From positions 1,048,001-1,112,000 of the forward strand of contig NZ_CP109811.1 of the NCBI RefSeq assembly GCF_014856545.2: 64,000 bases of DNA, read 5' to 3'. This stretch comes from Mesobacillus jeotgali. GTDB lineage: Bacteria > Bacillota > Bacilli > Bacillales > Cytobacillaceae. A program made the translations under genes and the position numbers. Shown one piece after another: positions 37,900 to 46,814 of this stretch. The notes under the pieces are model-generated. The model worked only from the letters and a program-made list of their open reading frames with translations, searched no databases and was not told where the DNA came from. The stretch's first letter is position 1, and every line of letters begins with the position of its first letter.

Positions 37900-38865
37900 T
37901 TAAGCTAAGTCATGAGCAGCTGCGTTGTATTCCATTCTTAAGTTTTCTATGATTTTACGGACTGGTAATATGTCTTTAATTTCACTTACTCTAGCGCCGG
38001 CGAATACCAGGCCATTTTCTACATCGCCCGAAACAGAGGTGAGCAGGGAGTCCAGTGTACAAAATTGATAGGAGCAATTTTTCAGGCAGTCACGGCATTT
38101 TTTGATCCTGAGTTTATCTGAGGTGGTGATGAGCTTGGTGAAGTGATTGGCAATGGCACGCCCGTGCAGCCCTACTGTTGTTTTGACCAGCAGTGTGTCT
38201 TTTTCCGTGGCAGAAACGTATTTTTCCTTGAAACTTTGCGGAGCGTCACATTCCTCACTGGCTACAAACCTTGTCCCCATTTGGACACCCGAAGCCCCAA
38301 CGGACAAAGCCTTCGCGATATCAGCACCAGTCATGATTCCTCCGGCAGCGATTACCGGGATGGACACAGACTTAACAATATCAGGGAGTATATCAAAAAG
38401 AGGCTTGTCAGTCCCAAGATGGCCTCCTGCCTCACATCCTTCAACTACCACAGCAGCAGCACCGAGACGTTCAGAGATTTTCGCTAACTTGGCAGAAGAT
38501 ACAATTGAAATGACCGGAATGCCCGCTTGCCTTCCCCAAGAATACATATCTCTAGAGATCCCTGCTCCAGAAATAATGAAATCAACTTTTTCATTCAAAG
38601 CAGCTTTCATTTTCTCAGCAAAATCGTTCATCGCAAACAGGACGTTTACACCAATGTACCCATTGCCCTGAGTTAGCTCCCTGGATTTTCGGATATGCAT
38701 CACCATCTCTTCTACCGGAATCCCTGTTCCGGATATGATGCCAATCCCTCCAGCGTTTGCAACCGCCGCCGCTAATCCGCTAAGCGAGATACCTACCCCC
38801 ATTCCACCTTGCATAATCGGAACTCTTGGAGCCATATGGCCAATTTTAAGCTTCGGGAAATCCAT
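37900..38865 (-). CDS. Nitronate monooxygenase / NPD-like FMN enzyme
   Basis: 321 residues. PIMQGGMGVGISLSGLAAAVANAGGIGIISG is the FMN-binding N-terminus of 2-nitropropane dioxygenase-like enzymes; VIAAGGIMTGADIAKALSVGASGVQMGTRFVASEEC is the phosphate-binding loop. The C-terminal part has CRDCLKNC, an extra cysteine cluster not needed for the basic fold. It would oxidise alkyl nitronates, but the family also includes other flavin oxidoreductases. Convergent with the NRDE gene. Confidence 0.85.
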   Translation of the reverse strand: MDFPKLKIGHMAPRVPIMQGGMGVGISLSGLAAAVANAGGIGIISGTGIPVEEMVMHIRKSRELTQGNGYIGVNVLFAMNDFAEKMKAALNEKVDFIISGAGISRDMYSWGRQAGIPVISIVSSAKLAKISERLGAAAVVVEGCEAGGHLGTDKPLFDILPDIVKSVSIPVIAAGGIMTGADIAKALSVGASGVQMGTRFVASEECDAPQSFKEKYVSATEKDTLLVKTTVGLHGRAIANHFTKLITTSDKLRIKKCRDCLKNCSYQFCTLDSLLTSVSGDVENGLVFAGARVSEIKDILPVRKIIENLRMEYNAAAHDLA

Positions 38866-38991
38866 GCTAAAAAACCCCTTTCTGAATTTATTCTTTTGCA
38901 GTTTAACATGGACGATTATAAAAAGATGTGATTTTTAGCACCAGATACTATATTTAGGTATAAATATTTGGTGTTAGTTTTTTGGGGCAAA

Positions 38992-39022
38992 AAAAAGACG
39001 CAGAACCTAATCTGCGCCGTAT
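38992..39022 (-). terminator. Terminator downstream of the aldo/keto reductase gene
   Basis: On the minus strand GGCGCAGATTAGGTTCTGCGTC forms a stem followed by eight T. It lies about 100 bp past the gene stop. Confidence 0.7.
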
Positions 39023-39125
39023 GCATTATTTAATTAAGGCTGTCTTCGAAAAAAATGTTGTTAATCCTAAAGCCGATTTTACCGTAATAAAAAGCCATTT
39101 TGTATTTTGGAATTAAGTGTGCAAG

Positions 39126-39956
39126 TTAAAAATCGAAATTATCCGGATCTGGTCCTACACGCTCATTCTTATTTAAGCTATTCAGGCGGTCCATATCTTG
39201 GGCCGAAAGCTCAAAATCAAAGATATCTGCATTTTCGATAATACGATGTTCCTTGACCGATTTCGGTATGGTGACCACTTCGTTTTGTAAATCCCAGCGC
39301 AGGATCACTTGTGCTGGTGATTTCTTATGCTTTTCGGCGATTTCAACGATTGTTGGTTCCGATAAAAGTTCTCCTTGCTTTAAAGGAGACCAGGCTTCCA
39401 TTTGGATACCCTCGGCTTTACAGAATTCAAGCAGCTCCGTCTGCGCTAAGTGTGGATGGTATTCAACCTGGTTGACCATTGGTTTGATTTCAGAATCAGC
39501 CATCAAATCTTTAAGATGGTGAACATGGAAGTTGCTTACACCAATGGCGCGGACCCGGCCATCCTTATAAAGCTGCTCTAGTGCTTTCCATGTTTCTTTA
39601 TATTTGCCGGCAACCGGCCAGTGAATCAGGTAAAGGTCCAGATAATCGAGCTCGAGTTTTCCCATGCTTGTCTCAAAAGCCTGGAGCGTTGACTCATAAC
39701 CCTGGTCAGAATTCCAGACCTTCGTCGTGATAAACAACTCTTCACGCGGAATACCAGCTTCCTTGATTGCCTGTCCGACGCCTTCCTCATTCCTGTAGAC
39801 TGCAGCAGTGTCAATGCTCTTGTAGCCATTTTTAAGCGCCGCTTTAACAGATTCTACAACTTCAGACCCTTCCTGGACCTTGAACACACCAAGGCCAAAC
39901 CATGGCATCTTCACACCATTATGTAATGTTGTTGTATCCTGGAGATTCTGTGGCAT
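39126..39956 (-). CDS. Aldo/keto reductase (AKR5-like, YvgN/YtbE type)
   Basis: 276 residues. The catalytic tetrad is readable: Asp in GYKSIDTAAVYRNE, Tyr in the same motif, Lys in FITTKVWNSDQGYE and His in LIHWPV. The NADPH-binding C-terminal IPKSVKEHRIIENADIFDF is intact. It reduces aldehydes such as methylglyoxal with NADPH. The start follows AAGGAGGCGCAAAAA. Monocistronic by position. Confidence 0.93.
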   Translation of the reverse strand: MPQNLQDTTTLHNGVKMPWFGLGVFKVQEGSEVVESVKAALKNGYKSIDTAAVYRNEEGVGQAIKEAGIPREELFITTKVWNSDQGYESTLQAFETSMGKLELDYLDLYLIHWPVAGKYKETWKALEQLYKDGRVRAIGVSNFHVHHLKDLMADSEIKPMVNQVEYHPHLAQTELLEFCKAEGIQMEAWSPLKQGELLSEPTIVEIAEKHKKSPAQVILRWDLQNEVVTIPKSVKEHRIIENADIFDFELSAQDMDRLNSLNKNERVGPDPDNFDF

Positions 39957-40137
39957 TTTTTGCGCCTCCTTATTAATTCAATTGCATTGTTATTTTCTCA
40001 TATTTTTTTATTGGTAAAAAGTTATTGGCTTTCATGAGGGCAATGTTTAATAAACTATACGAATAATGACTTTTATTTTCAAAATGAGGGTACATTCAAG
40101 ATATAAAGGTATAAAAATGTGAAAGGAGACGGAAGAA

Positions 40138-40365
40138 ATGATTATTAAAGTGTTGGGTCCTGGATGCGAAAAGTGCAATAGTCTTGTGGACAGCATCAAT
40201 GTGGCTGTGAATGAAGCGGGGGTAGCGGCGGTGGTTGAAAGGGTGGAAGACACTAGGGAAATCGAAAAGTATAAGGTGAAAGGTACTCCGGCTTTGGTCA
40301 TTGATGAAAAAGTTGTTTCTACAGGAAAGCAGTTATCGGCACAGGAAGTGAAGAGCTTATTTTAA
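40138..40365 (+). CDS. Small thioredoxin-fold redox protein (CxxC)
   Basis: 75 residues, a single thioredoxin/glutaredoxin fold: MIIKVLGPGCEKCNSL gives CEKC at residues 10-13, and VKGTPALVIDEKVVSTG carries the cis-proline. The length matches the small redox-active disulfide protein 2 family. It may serve as a thiol-disulfide exchange partner. Start: AAAGGAGACGG 8-9 nt upstream. Confidence 0.85.
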   Translation: MIIKVLGPGCEKCNSLVDSINVAVNEAGVAAVVERVEDTREIEKYKVKGTPALVIDEKVVSTGKQLSAQEVKSLF

Positions 40366-40401
40366 ACAGATCAGGCCTTATCTTGTGGCCTGGTCTGTAT
40401 T
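40366..40401. terminator. Bidirectional terminator overlapping a gene end
   Basis: ACAGATCAGGCC/GGCCTGGTCTGT stem with T-run on the plus side. It covers the last codons of the convergent membrane protein gene. Confidence 0.75.
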
Positions 40402-41046
40402 TTTTTCAAGGAAAGCTTTAGTTGCCCATAATGATATCAGTAAAATTAGCTCAAAGCCGTTCGTGGCTGCATCACTCTCAATTGGAATCTTCACGGCGCT
40501 GCCTATACCCATCAAAATGACACCGACAGCCATCCATTTCCACTTCAGCTTTTTCCAGAGGATAATCCCGGCAAGCAGTAACGCAAGGGTAACACCGATG
40601 ATCATAATTGGGGGGCCATGTGATCCGGAGGATTCATAGCTTAATACTCCATAACTCTCAGATGGCTCAAGCTTAAGTCCGATGGTATTTTGAACAAGTT
40701 CTGCAATCATCATGGCCAGAGTAAAGACACCTGCCAAAATAAGTCCTGTGCGTCCCTTCAGCCAGTGGATTCCTGTCTCCCTGATCGCTTCCCAGGAAAA
40801 CAAAATCAATAATGGGGTAAAGAATGCGTGAAACCAGTAGCGCATAACATTCAAGCCTTCTAAAAAGGAGCCTTTTCCAATTATGCTCCCCATTGCGAGC
40901 ACGAGATTATCATACACGAGGCCGAATGTAACGAGCAGAAGAACATTCAACCAGGAAAAAAATCCATGCTTGATCGATAATTTTAGTCCCAAAAGGAATA
41001 AAAACAAGTATACGAGGGAATATAAACCGTAGATATAAGGGTCCAT
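40378..41046 (-). CDS. Polytopic membrane protein, unrecognised family
   Basis: 222 residues from ATG 41046 (TGGAGGAAAG upstream). About six or seven transmembrane segments span almost the whole protein (YIYGLYSLVYLFLFLLGL ... FSWLNVLLLVTFGLVYDNLVLAMGS ... WFHAFFTPLLILFSWEAI). Conserved-looking polar residues inside the spans include DN of GLVYDNLVL, H of YWFHAFF and the E of AELVQNT. No motif gave a firm family call. Convergent with the small thioredoxin-like gene. Confidence 0.65.
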   Translation of the reverse strand: MDPYIYGLYSLVYLFLFLLGLKLSIKHGFFSWLNVLLLVTFGLVYDNLVLAMGSIIGKGSFLEGLNVMRYWFHAFFTPLLILFSWEAIRETGIHWLKGRTGLILAGVFTLAMMIAELVQNTIGLKLEPSESYGVLSYESSGSHGPPIMIIGVTLALLLAGIILWKKLKWKWMAVGVILMGIGSAVKIPIESDAATNGFELILLISLWATKAFLEKNTDQATR

Positions 41047-41251
41047 GAGTCTCTTTCCTCCAGTCAGGTTTGTTACCATTGTTCCCTTTAATCAGGACGA
41101 AAAACATGTGTCTGAGTTATTAACTTTTTCAATGTTTTTAACAAATAAATCGTATTCTTAAAAATTACTAATAGTCTTATAAGGAATCTTCATATATCAT
41201 GAGAAATGTAAGCATATACACCGATATTTTTGACGAAGAACAGGAGAAATC

Positions 41252-42097
41252 ATGACTACATTAAATGACATTGCATGGGTAACCGACAGCACATCTGGAC
41301 TTACTGAAGAATTCATAAAAAATAACCATATATACGTTGTGCCTTTAAGTATTATTTTTGGTGAGGAATCCTACTTAGAAGGGGTAGATATCACTGCAGA
41401 GGATTTCTATCCAAAACTGGCTGCATCAAAGGTTCTACCGAAAACATCCCAGCCTGCGATTGGGGAATTTGTGGAACTTTACCAGAAACTAAAAGAGCAG
41501 TACAAGCATGCAATCGCGATCCACGCTTCGAGCGCTCTCACTGGAACCTTCCAATCGTCCGTCGCAGCATCAAGCATGGTTGATTTCAAAGTTGATGTCA
41601 TTGACTCTAAAATAGGTTCCTACCCATTGGGGCGCATGGTTGAAAAGGGCGTTGAACTGCAGAAGGAAGGCAAGTCGTATGCCGAAATTGTTTCCTATTT
41701 AAAAACGCTTCCTGATAAGGCAAATTTATACATGGCACCGGGAAGTTTAGAGCAGCTGCATAAGGGCGGTCGTTTATCGACCACTCAGGTGATCATCGGG
41801 AGCTTGATCAAATTGAAACTGATTGTCAGGTTTGATGATGGCAAGGTAGTTCTTTTTGATAAAATCAGGACTGAAAAAAAGGTCAAAGAACGCCTGTTTC
41901 AAATTTTTGAAGAAGCTTCAAGCAATATTAAAGAAGCCAGTGTCATTCATGGAAATGTAAAGGAATTGGCAGAGACTTGGCGTGCCGAACTTCAACAGCG
42001 TTTCCCAGAAATATCATTTACAACAACCACTTTCAGTCCAGTGGCCGGTACACATACAGGGCAGGGAACTATCGGGCTTGCCTGGATTAATGAATAG
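41252..42097 (+). CDS. DegV family fatty-acid-binding protein
   Basis: 281 residues. WVTDSTSGLTEEFIKNNHIYVVPLSI is the DegV N-terminus; TSQPAIGEFVELYQKL, AIHASSALTGTFQSS and SFSPVAGTHTGQGTIGLAW-like C-terminus (HTGQG) are the fatty-acid contact motifs. Members such as FakB bind fatty acids for phosphorylation by FakA. No fakA gene is nearby, so the role is inferred only from the family. Confidence 0.92.
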   Translation: MTTLNDIAWVTDSTSGLTEEFIKNNHIYVVPLSIIFGEESYLEGVDITAEDFYPKLAASKVLPKTSQPAIGEFVELYQKLKEQYKHAIAIHASSALTGTFQSSVAASSMVDFKVDVIDSKIGSYPLGRMVEKGVELQKEGKSYAEIVSYLKTLPDKANLYMAPGSLEQLHKGGRLSTTQVIIGSLIKLKLIVRFDDGKVVLFDKIRTEKKVKERLFQIFEEASSNIKEASVIHGNVKELAETWRAELQQRFPEISFTTTTFSPVAGTHTGQGTIGLAWINE

Positions 42098-42116
42098 TCT
42101 GCTATAAAAAAATCAA

Positions 42117-42149
42117 AGAAATCAGCCGGTTTAGGGCTGATTTCTTTTT
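42117..42149 (+). terminator. Terminator of the degV-like gene
   Basis: AGAAATCAGCC/GGCTGATTTCT stem with loop GGTTTAG, then TTTT. Confidence 0.9.
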
Positions 42150-42201
42150 ATTGATCCGGTTCATGTGTACACTTGAAATAAAAAATGGTGGAGGGATCAT
42201 C

Positions 42202-43110
42202 ATGTTGAAAATCGGTGTCATTGGTTTAGGGGATATTGCGCAAAAAGCTTATCTGCCCGTTTTCGCGGAGCAGGGAGATATTGAGTTCCACCTTTTTACG
42301 CGTGATAATGTGAAACTGAAAAATATCGCTGCAAAGTACCGGTTTTCCAAGATACATCCAAGTCTTGATGAGCTTATTGAAAGTGGTGTTAAAGGTGCTT
42401 TTGTACATAGTGCAACGGAATCACATCATGAGATTGTTAAAGAATTGCTGCTGGCTGGTGTCCATGTGTATGTAGACAAGCCCATTGCCTATGAGTATGA
42501 AAAAGCAAAGGAATTGACGGAACTGGCTGAGGAAAAAGGCTTGATATTTATGACTGGTTTTAACCGCAGATATGCTCCGGCATATAAAAAGCTGGCGGAG
42601 CTGAAAGAACCAAATATGGTGGTCATGCAGAAAAACAGGAAGGCGCTGCCTGGAGAAATACGTCACTTCATTCTAGATGATTTCATCCACGTTGTCGATA
42701 CACTGAGATTCTTATTCCCCTACCCAATCAAGCAAGTCAATGTTACTGGAAAGAAAAATGGTGCATTTCTTCATCATGTTGTCATTCAGCTGCAGGCGGA
42801 AGAGGGAATTGCGATTGGGATCATGAACCGTGACAGCGGTGTTGTAGAGGAAAAGGTGGAGATTTTCCAGTCAAATGAGAAGCGGTCTGCCTTGAATGTG
42901 TCTGACCTTTTAGTGCAGGAAAACAGGACTGAAACAAGGATCGGAGGTAGTGACTGGGAGCCTACGCTTCACAAACGCGGTTTCGAGCAGATTGTTTTTG
43001 ATTTTCTGCAGGCGGTCAGCAATAATAAAGCACCTCTAATAACAGCGACAGATTCCCTGGAAACGCATCAAATCTGCGAAGGAATTGTGAAAGAACTAGA
43101 GGCGCTTTAA
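42202..43110 (+). CDS. Gfo/Idh/MocA family oxidoreductase
   Basis: 302 residues from ATG 42202 (GGTGGAGGG upstream). The N-terminal Rossmann fold shows KIGVIGLGDIAQKAYLPVF, and HVYVDKPIAYEYEKAKELTELAEEKG is the family's EKP-like motif with the catalytic Lys. The His of DFIHVVDTLRF lies in the C-terminal alpha/beta domain. It should oxidise or reduce a sugar or polyol with NAD(P). Resembles MviM/YceM-type members. Substrate unknown. Confidence 0.88.
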   Translation: MLKIGVIGLGDIAQKAYLPVFAEQGDIEFHLFTRDNVKLKNIAAKYRFSKIHPSLDELIESGVKGAFVHSATESHHEIVKELLLAGVHVYVDKPIAYEYEKAKELTELAEEKGLIFMTGFNRRYAPAYKKLAELKEPNMVVMQKNRKALPGEIRHFILDDFIHVVDTLRFLFPYPIKQVNVTGKKNGAFLHHVVIQLQAEEGIAIGIMNRDSGVVEEKVEIFQSNEKRSALNVSDLLVQENRTETRIGGSDWEPTLHKRGFEQIVFDFLQAVSNNKAPLITATDSLETHQICEGIVKELEAL

Positions 43111-43114
43111 CTCT

Positions 43115-43148
43115 AAGGACCCCGGTGTTTGGATTGCACCGGGGTCTT
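43115..43148. terminator. Hairpin between convergent genes
   Basis: GACCCCGGTG/CACCGGGGTC 10-bp stem with loop TTTGGATTG, lying between the oxidoreductase and the sulfur operon ends. U-tracts are short on both sides. Confidence 0.7.
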
Positions 43149-43153
43149 GAATA

Positions 43154-44413
43154 TTAAAAAGATGGTTTACCGTCTGCAGATATTTGGATAGCGTTATTCA
43201 AATAGAAGGTATTGGCATATCCCAGATCAGCAATTTTATTTACAACACCAGCTGCCCTGGCGCCAGATGCACAGTGAATGACGATGACGGCATTCTTATC
43301 TTTCGGAAGCTGGCTTGCGATAGCGGCCGGGTCGGCCAGGACCACACTGTCAGGGATATTCAGAGATCCCTTGAGAACACCGGCCTTCGTTTCATCCTTC
43401 GAACGGACGTCAAGGATGAAGGCACCGGCATTGATTTTATTCATGAATTCCTCTGGGTTGATTCCTCGGTTAACCTGGCCTTCGGCAACATCAAAGCTTC
43501 CGCCAGAATTGGCAGTGCCGAATGTTGGCAAGGATTGGGCAGACCAGTCAGGAAGTCCTCCTGAATAGACTTTGACATTCGAATAGCCATTTTTCAGAAG
43601 TTCTTCCGCGACAGCATGGCTTTTATGGCAGCCGAATCCGCCGCAATAGACAATCACTTCAGTAGCTTTCTCTGCTGGTGCTGTTCCCAGATACTTTTGC
43701 GCAAACAGTGTATCATCTGCAAAGACCGCATTTGGGATATGCGTCTCAAAATACACCTTATACGGTCTTGCGTCAAGGATGACAAAAGGCGGCTTATCAT
43801 CCCTTGATACATTGGCATCCATGATCAGCCCCTTAATATACGGAGCGGTAACAGCCAGGTAATTACCAGACTTTTTCCATTCCGGCAGTCCCTCCTGGTA
43901 AACTTTAATATTTTTGTAGCCGAGCTTTAGTGCTTTTTCAGCTGAATTACTGCTCAATTCACACGTGACTCCGCCGCAATAAAATATAAGCAGCTTATTT
44001 TTATCTTCTGGAAGCAGGGACGCAAATTGGTCAAACTGTGAATCTGGAATATTGATTGCTCCGTTGATATGTCCTTCATTGAAAACGGCTTCAGGACGGG
44101 AATCGACGATGACAAAGTCCCATTCCGTTGGATATTGCTCGTAAGCTTTCCTCGCGGCGCTTACCTCTCCGGCGGAAGCTTTTAATCTCATCATATATTC
44201 AGTTCCTACGTAAGATAGGTTCTCCTTCAGTGGCACGGCTTCTTTCTCGGGTTCAGCTTCATTGCCAACCTTATAGATTGAAAGGTCTGCCTTCTGGTTA
44301 AAATCTGCAGCTGAATTCGAGACCGTTTTGGCTGACTCTTCTCCGGTACCGCAACCGGCAATGGCTATTCCAACGGTAAATATCAAACCTGCCAGCATAG
44401 TTTTCTTAACCAT
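43154..44413 (-). CDS. Lipoprotein with three rhodanese domains
   Basis: 419 residues from ATG 44413 (AAAGGAGTGAATAG upstream). The signal peptide ends in the lipobox IAGC (Cys21). Three rhodanese domains follow, about residues 70-180, 195-300 and 320-419, with candidate active cysteines in FYCGGVTCE, VYCGGFGCH and IHCASGAR. Only the third loop looks like a standard six-residue rhodanese loop; the first two share an unusual CGGxxC pair. It is the last gene of the Mo-reductase operon, 4 nt after torD. A sulfane-sulfur donor or acceptor on the outer membrane face for the reductase is inferred. Confidence 0.87.
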   Translation of the reverse strand: MVKKTMLAGLIFTVGIAIAGCGTGEESAKTVSNSAADFNQKADLSIYKVGNEAEPEKEAVPLKENLSYVGTEYMMRLKASAGEVSAARKAYEQYPTEWDFVIVDSRPEAVFNEGHINGAINIPDSQFDQFASLLPEDKNKLLIFYCGGVTCELSSNSAEKALKLGYKNIKVYQEGLPEWKKSGNYLAVTAPYIKGLIMDANVSRDDKPPFVILDARPYKVYFETHIPNAVFADDTLFAQKYLGTAPAEKATEVIVYCGGFGCHKSHAVAEELLKNGYSNVKVYSGGLPDWSAQSLPTFGTANSGGSFDVAEGQVNRGINPEEFMNKINAGAFILDVRSKDETKAGVLKGSLNIPDSVVLADPAAIASQLPKDKNAVIVIHCASGARAAGVVNKIADLGYANTFYLNNAIQISADGKPSF

Positions 44414-44417
44414 GAAA

Positions 44418-45050
44418 CTATTCACTCCTTTCTTCACCAAGTTGTTCACTCCTGTAGCCAAGGGCAGAGGAGTGGACAAGCTGATTCACTATTTGTGTAA
44501 TAGATATATAGAAAAAGCTTATATCCGACTTTTTTAATTCCAAAATGAAATCGTCAAGCCAATCGAAATGGTCAGAGATAAAAGGTTGAATCTGATCCGA
44601 TGTCCCGTGTTCGAGCAAGAAAGCGAGAAATTCTAGCAGCAGGGTCAAATGGTCGGGTATTGCCCGATACTCTTCAGGAAACTCAAGCTTGAATTGCCGG
44701 AACAGGTACTGGATATGCAGTGCAGGGTCTCCGTAGACTAATCCTGTCTGTCTTGCAAATGAAACAGCCGCAGTGGGATCATCGGTCCATTGTTTGTAGA
44801 GTGATTCAATCGGCGGTGCGAAAGGCTCGGAAGGACCTAGAAAACAATGAATATAGGTTTGTTTCATATTTTCAAAGGAAGAAAAAGCATTTTCATATGT
44901 TTCTTCCATTTTTACAAATGGTGTCAGCTCTACCAAAGCTACTCCACTCTTCAAAGCTTGATAGAGTTCAGTGGTCGGCGGCTTATAAAATTCTGCCAGC
45001 AGCAAAAGCGCATTGGACAGTCGCCGCTTTTCTTCTGTGATGGTGAACAA
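44418..45050 (-). CDS. TorD-like molybdoenzyme assembly chaperone
   Basis: 210 residues, all-helical, starting at TTG 45050 with AAAGGGG 8 nt upstream. The segment YIHCFLGPSEPFAPPIESLYKQ is the TorD/DmsD-family core that binds the twin-arginine signal of the catalytic subunit; DHLTLLLEFLAFLLE is the second conserved helix. It likely inserts cofactor into, and proofreads, the PsrA-like subunit before Tat export. It lies between the membrane subunit gene, after a hairpin, and the triple-rhodanese gene. Confidence 0.85.
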   Translation of the reverse strand: MFTITEEKRRLSNALLLLAEFYKPPTTELYQALKSGVALVELTPFVKMEETYENAFSSFENMKQTYIHCFLGPSEPFAPPIESLYKQWTDDPTAAVSFARQTGLVYGDPALHIQYLFRQFKLEFPEEYRAIPDHLTLLLEFLAFLLEHGTSDQIQPFISDHFDWLDDFILELKKSDISFFYISITQIVNQLVHSSALGYRSEQLGEERSE

Positions 45051-45075
45051 GTGATCAGCCCCTTTCCGTTTGTTA

Positions 45076-45113
45076 AGCTCCAGCGCTGGAAAAGGCGCTG
45101 GAGCTTTTTCTAC
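45076..45113. terminator. Strong hairpin between the membrane subunit and torD genes
   Basis: AGCTCCAGCGC/GCGCTGGAGCT stem with loop TGGAAAAG. In the operon's minus direction it lacks a following T-run; on the plus strand TTTTT follows. It could slow RNases or partly terminate, lowering torD and rhodanese expression relative to the upstream genes, and blocks antisense read-through. Confidence 0.6.
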
Positions 45114-46267
45114 GAGGTTACATCCCCATGCCTTTTCAGTTCTGTTGCTGGTTTATGGTTGATGATCCGCTCCAATAAATCACGCTGCAGATACAGCAAT
45201 GCCATGATGCCGATTCCGCCCATTATCAGGGCCCATTCAGACCAGGTAATACTGAAAAGATTGAAGGTGGTTCCTTCAGCTGGATTTTTGACGACTTTCA
45301 ATGGAGTAATCTGTCCGGCTATTACCATATTGAAACGCATGAAGAAAATTCCTGTCAGGGACAGCAGACCGGCAAGCCCTAGTTTCATGGATGAAAGCTT
45401 TTGGGCTGAAAATATCAGCACAAAAGGTATGACAATGGCCAGCGATATTTCCAGTATCCAATAGTTAAAGCTTAAGGGTCCTGTCAGCAAAGCGAGCAGT
45501 GATTCATATTTTCCCGGCACCTGTCCGTAGAGCCCGACGAAGGTTTTGCCAATGTAGATGATGACCATGACCCCCATCATCGATAAGCTGAGTGTCCTGA
45601 GGAATTTAACTGTTTCAAGGTTCTCACTCTTTTTCTGTCTTTCATGCAAATAGGCGATGATTGAAGCCATCGCGATTCCTGAAAATACGGAAGTCAGAAT
45701 GAAATAAAGCGGTGATATCGGGCCGTTCCAGTACGGACGTGCAATGATGAAGCCAAACAGGAACCCGATGCAGACCAGAGCGACTAAGGCAGATGCACCG
45801 GTCATGATGGCAAAAGGCCTGATCAAAGACTGATTGCCGCGAACGACAAACACTGTTAAGGAAACTAGCAGCATTAAATAAATCCCGTATAATGGTGCCA
45901 TCCACCAGATTGGCGATGAAAAGTTAGGCGTCAGGAAATAATGGATGAAGTTAAGCGGATTGCCTAACTCTACTAATAAAATCGCAAAACCGCTAACCAG
46001 GGAAAATATGGCGAACATCAGCAATGATTTGCCGATTGGGATAATGGCTTTTACATGAAAAATATATCCCAATGCTGCGACCAGCAGCAGTCCAGTACTG
46101 ATTCCGACAAAGTATTCATACCCGGCGATCAGGATTCCCCATGGAATCTTATTTGTGGTTCCCATAGCATGTTCACCATGGATAAAAATATTGGCTGCTC
46201 CCGCCAGGCCGAAGAGAATGAAGGCTGCTGACAGAATACTCCATTTATTGATTTTCACGAGATTCAC
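45110..46267 (-). CDS. NrfD/PsrC-type membrane anchor subunit
   Basis: 385 residues with about ten transmembrane helices. The pattern IPWGILIAGYEYFVGISTGLLLVAALGYIF is the first part of NrfD/PsrC quinol-oxidising subunits, followed by LVELGNPLNFIHYFLTPNFSSPIWWMAPLYGIYL. It should bind menaquinol and pass electrons to the iron-sulfur subunit. Gap to the ferredoxin-like gene upstream: 6 nt. Length and helix number fit the PsrC group. Confidence 0.88.
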   Translation of the reverse strand: MNLVKINKWSILSAAFILFGLAGAANIFIHGEHAMGTTNKIPWGILIAGYEYFVGISTGLLLVAALGYIFHVKAIIPIGKSLLMFAIFSLVSGFAILLVELGNPLNFIHYFLTPNFSSPIWWMAPLYGIYLMLLVSLTVFVVRGNQSLIRPFAIMTGASALVALVCIGFLFGFIIARPYWNGPISPLYFILTSVFSGIAMASIIAYLHERQKKSENLETVKFLRTLSLSMMGVMVIIYIGKTFVGLYGQVPGKYESLLALLTGPLSFNYWILEISLAIVIPFVLIFSAQKLSSMKLGLAGLLSLTGIFFMRFNMVIAGQITPLKVVKNPAEGTTFNLFSITWSEWALIMGGIGIMALLYLQRDLLERIINHKPATELKRHGDVTS

Positions 46268-46273
46268 CTCCAG

Positions 46274-46813
46274 TTATTTTTTCACATAGAAGATGCTTGG
46301 CTTCGTGCCTTTAGCTTCAAGCAATTGATAGACTTCATGTTTTGCCAGCTCCTGATTGAGCTGGCTGTTTGGATCCTCCAGATCTCCGAACAGCCGGACC
46401 TCGTTCATGCAGGTCGCCGAGCAGGCAGGCTGTTCACCTTTTTCAAGCATCTCAGGACACCACCTGCATTTTTCCGGCACGCGTTCTTCATTCAGCTGTC
46501 TTGCTTCATAAGGGCAGGCAGCCATACAATATTTGCAGCCGATACATTTGTCAGCGTCAATTTCGACGATTCCATCCTCTCGTTTGTAAGTTGCCTGGGT
46601 TGGGCAGACAGAAACACATGGAGCATTGTCGCAATGCTGGCACTGTACTGGTAAAATTTCCATTTTTACATTCGGGTAAGTTCCAGTCTCCAAAAATTCA
46701 AGTCGGTTATAGGAAACATCCGTACTGAGCTGATTGTGCGATGCACAGGCAATGTTGCACGCGTTGCAACCCGTACAGCGTTCCGGGAATACCAATAGGC
46801 CGTATTTTGCCAT
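46274..46813 (-). CDS. Four-cluster ferredoxin subunit (PsrB/DmsB type)
   Basis: 179 residues with sixteen cysteines arranged for four 4Fe-4S clusters: CTGCNACNIAC, CQHCDNAPCVSVCP, CIGCKYCMAACP and CRWCPEMLEKGEQPACSATC. This is the electron-transfer subunit linking the NrfD-type anchor to the molybdenum subunit. No signal peptide, as usual, since it rides out with the Tat-exported partner. It starts 1 nt after the psrA-like stop. Confidence 0.92.
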   Translation of the reverse strand: MAKYGLLVFPERCTGCNACNIACASHNQLSTDVSYNRLEFLETGTYPNVKMEILPVQCQHCDNAPCVSVCPTQATYKREDGIVEIDADKCIGCKYCMAACPYEARQLNEERVPEKCRWCPEMLEKGEQPACSATCMNEVRLFGDLEDPNSQLNQELAKHEVYQLLEAKGTKPSIFYVKK

Positions 46814-46814
46814 C

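Noticed and set aside
38147..38671. 174-codon plus-strand frame opposite the nitronate monooxygenase gene
   Set aside because: Mirror frame of a well-supported enzyme gene; no RBS and no recognisable motif.
43115..43148. T-box or other riboswitch near the sulfur operon
   Set aside because: Only a simple convergent-gene hairpin is present; no aptamer consensus was found here or in the operon leader at 50117-50336.
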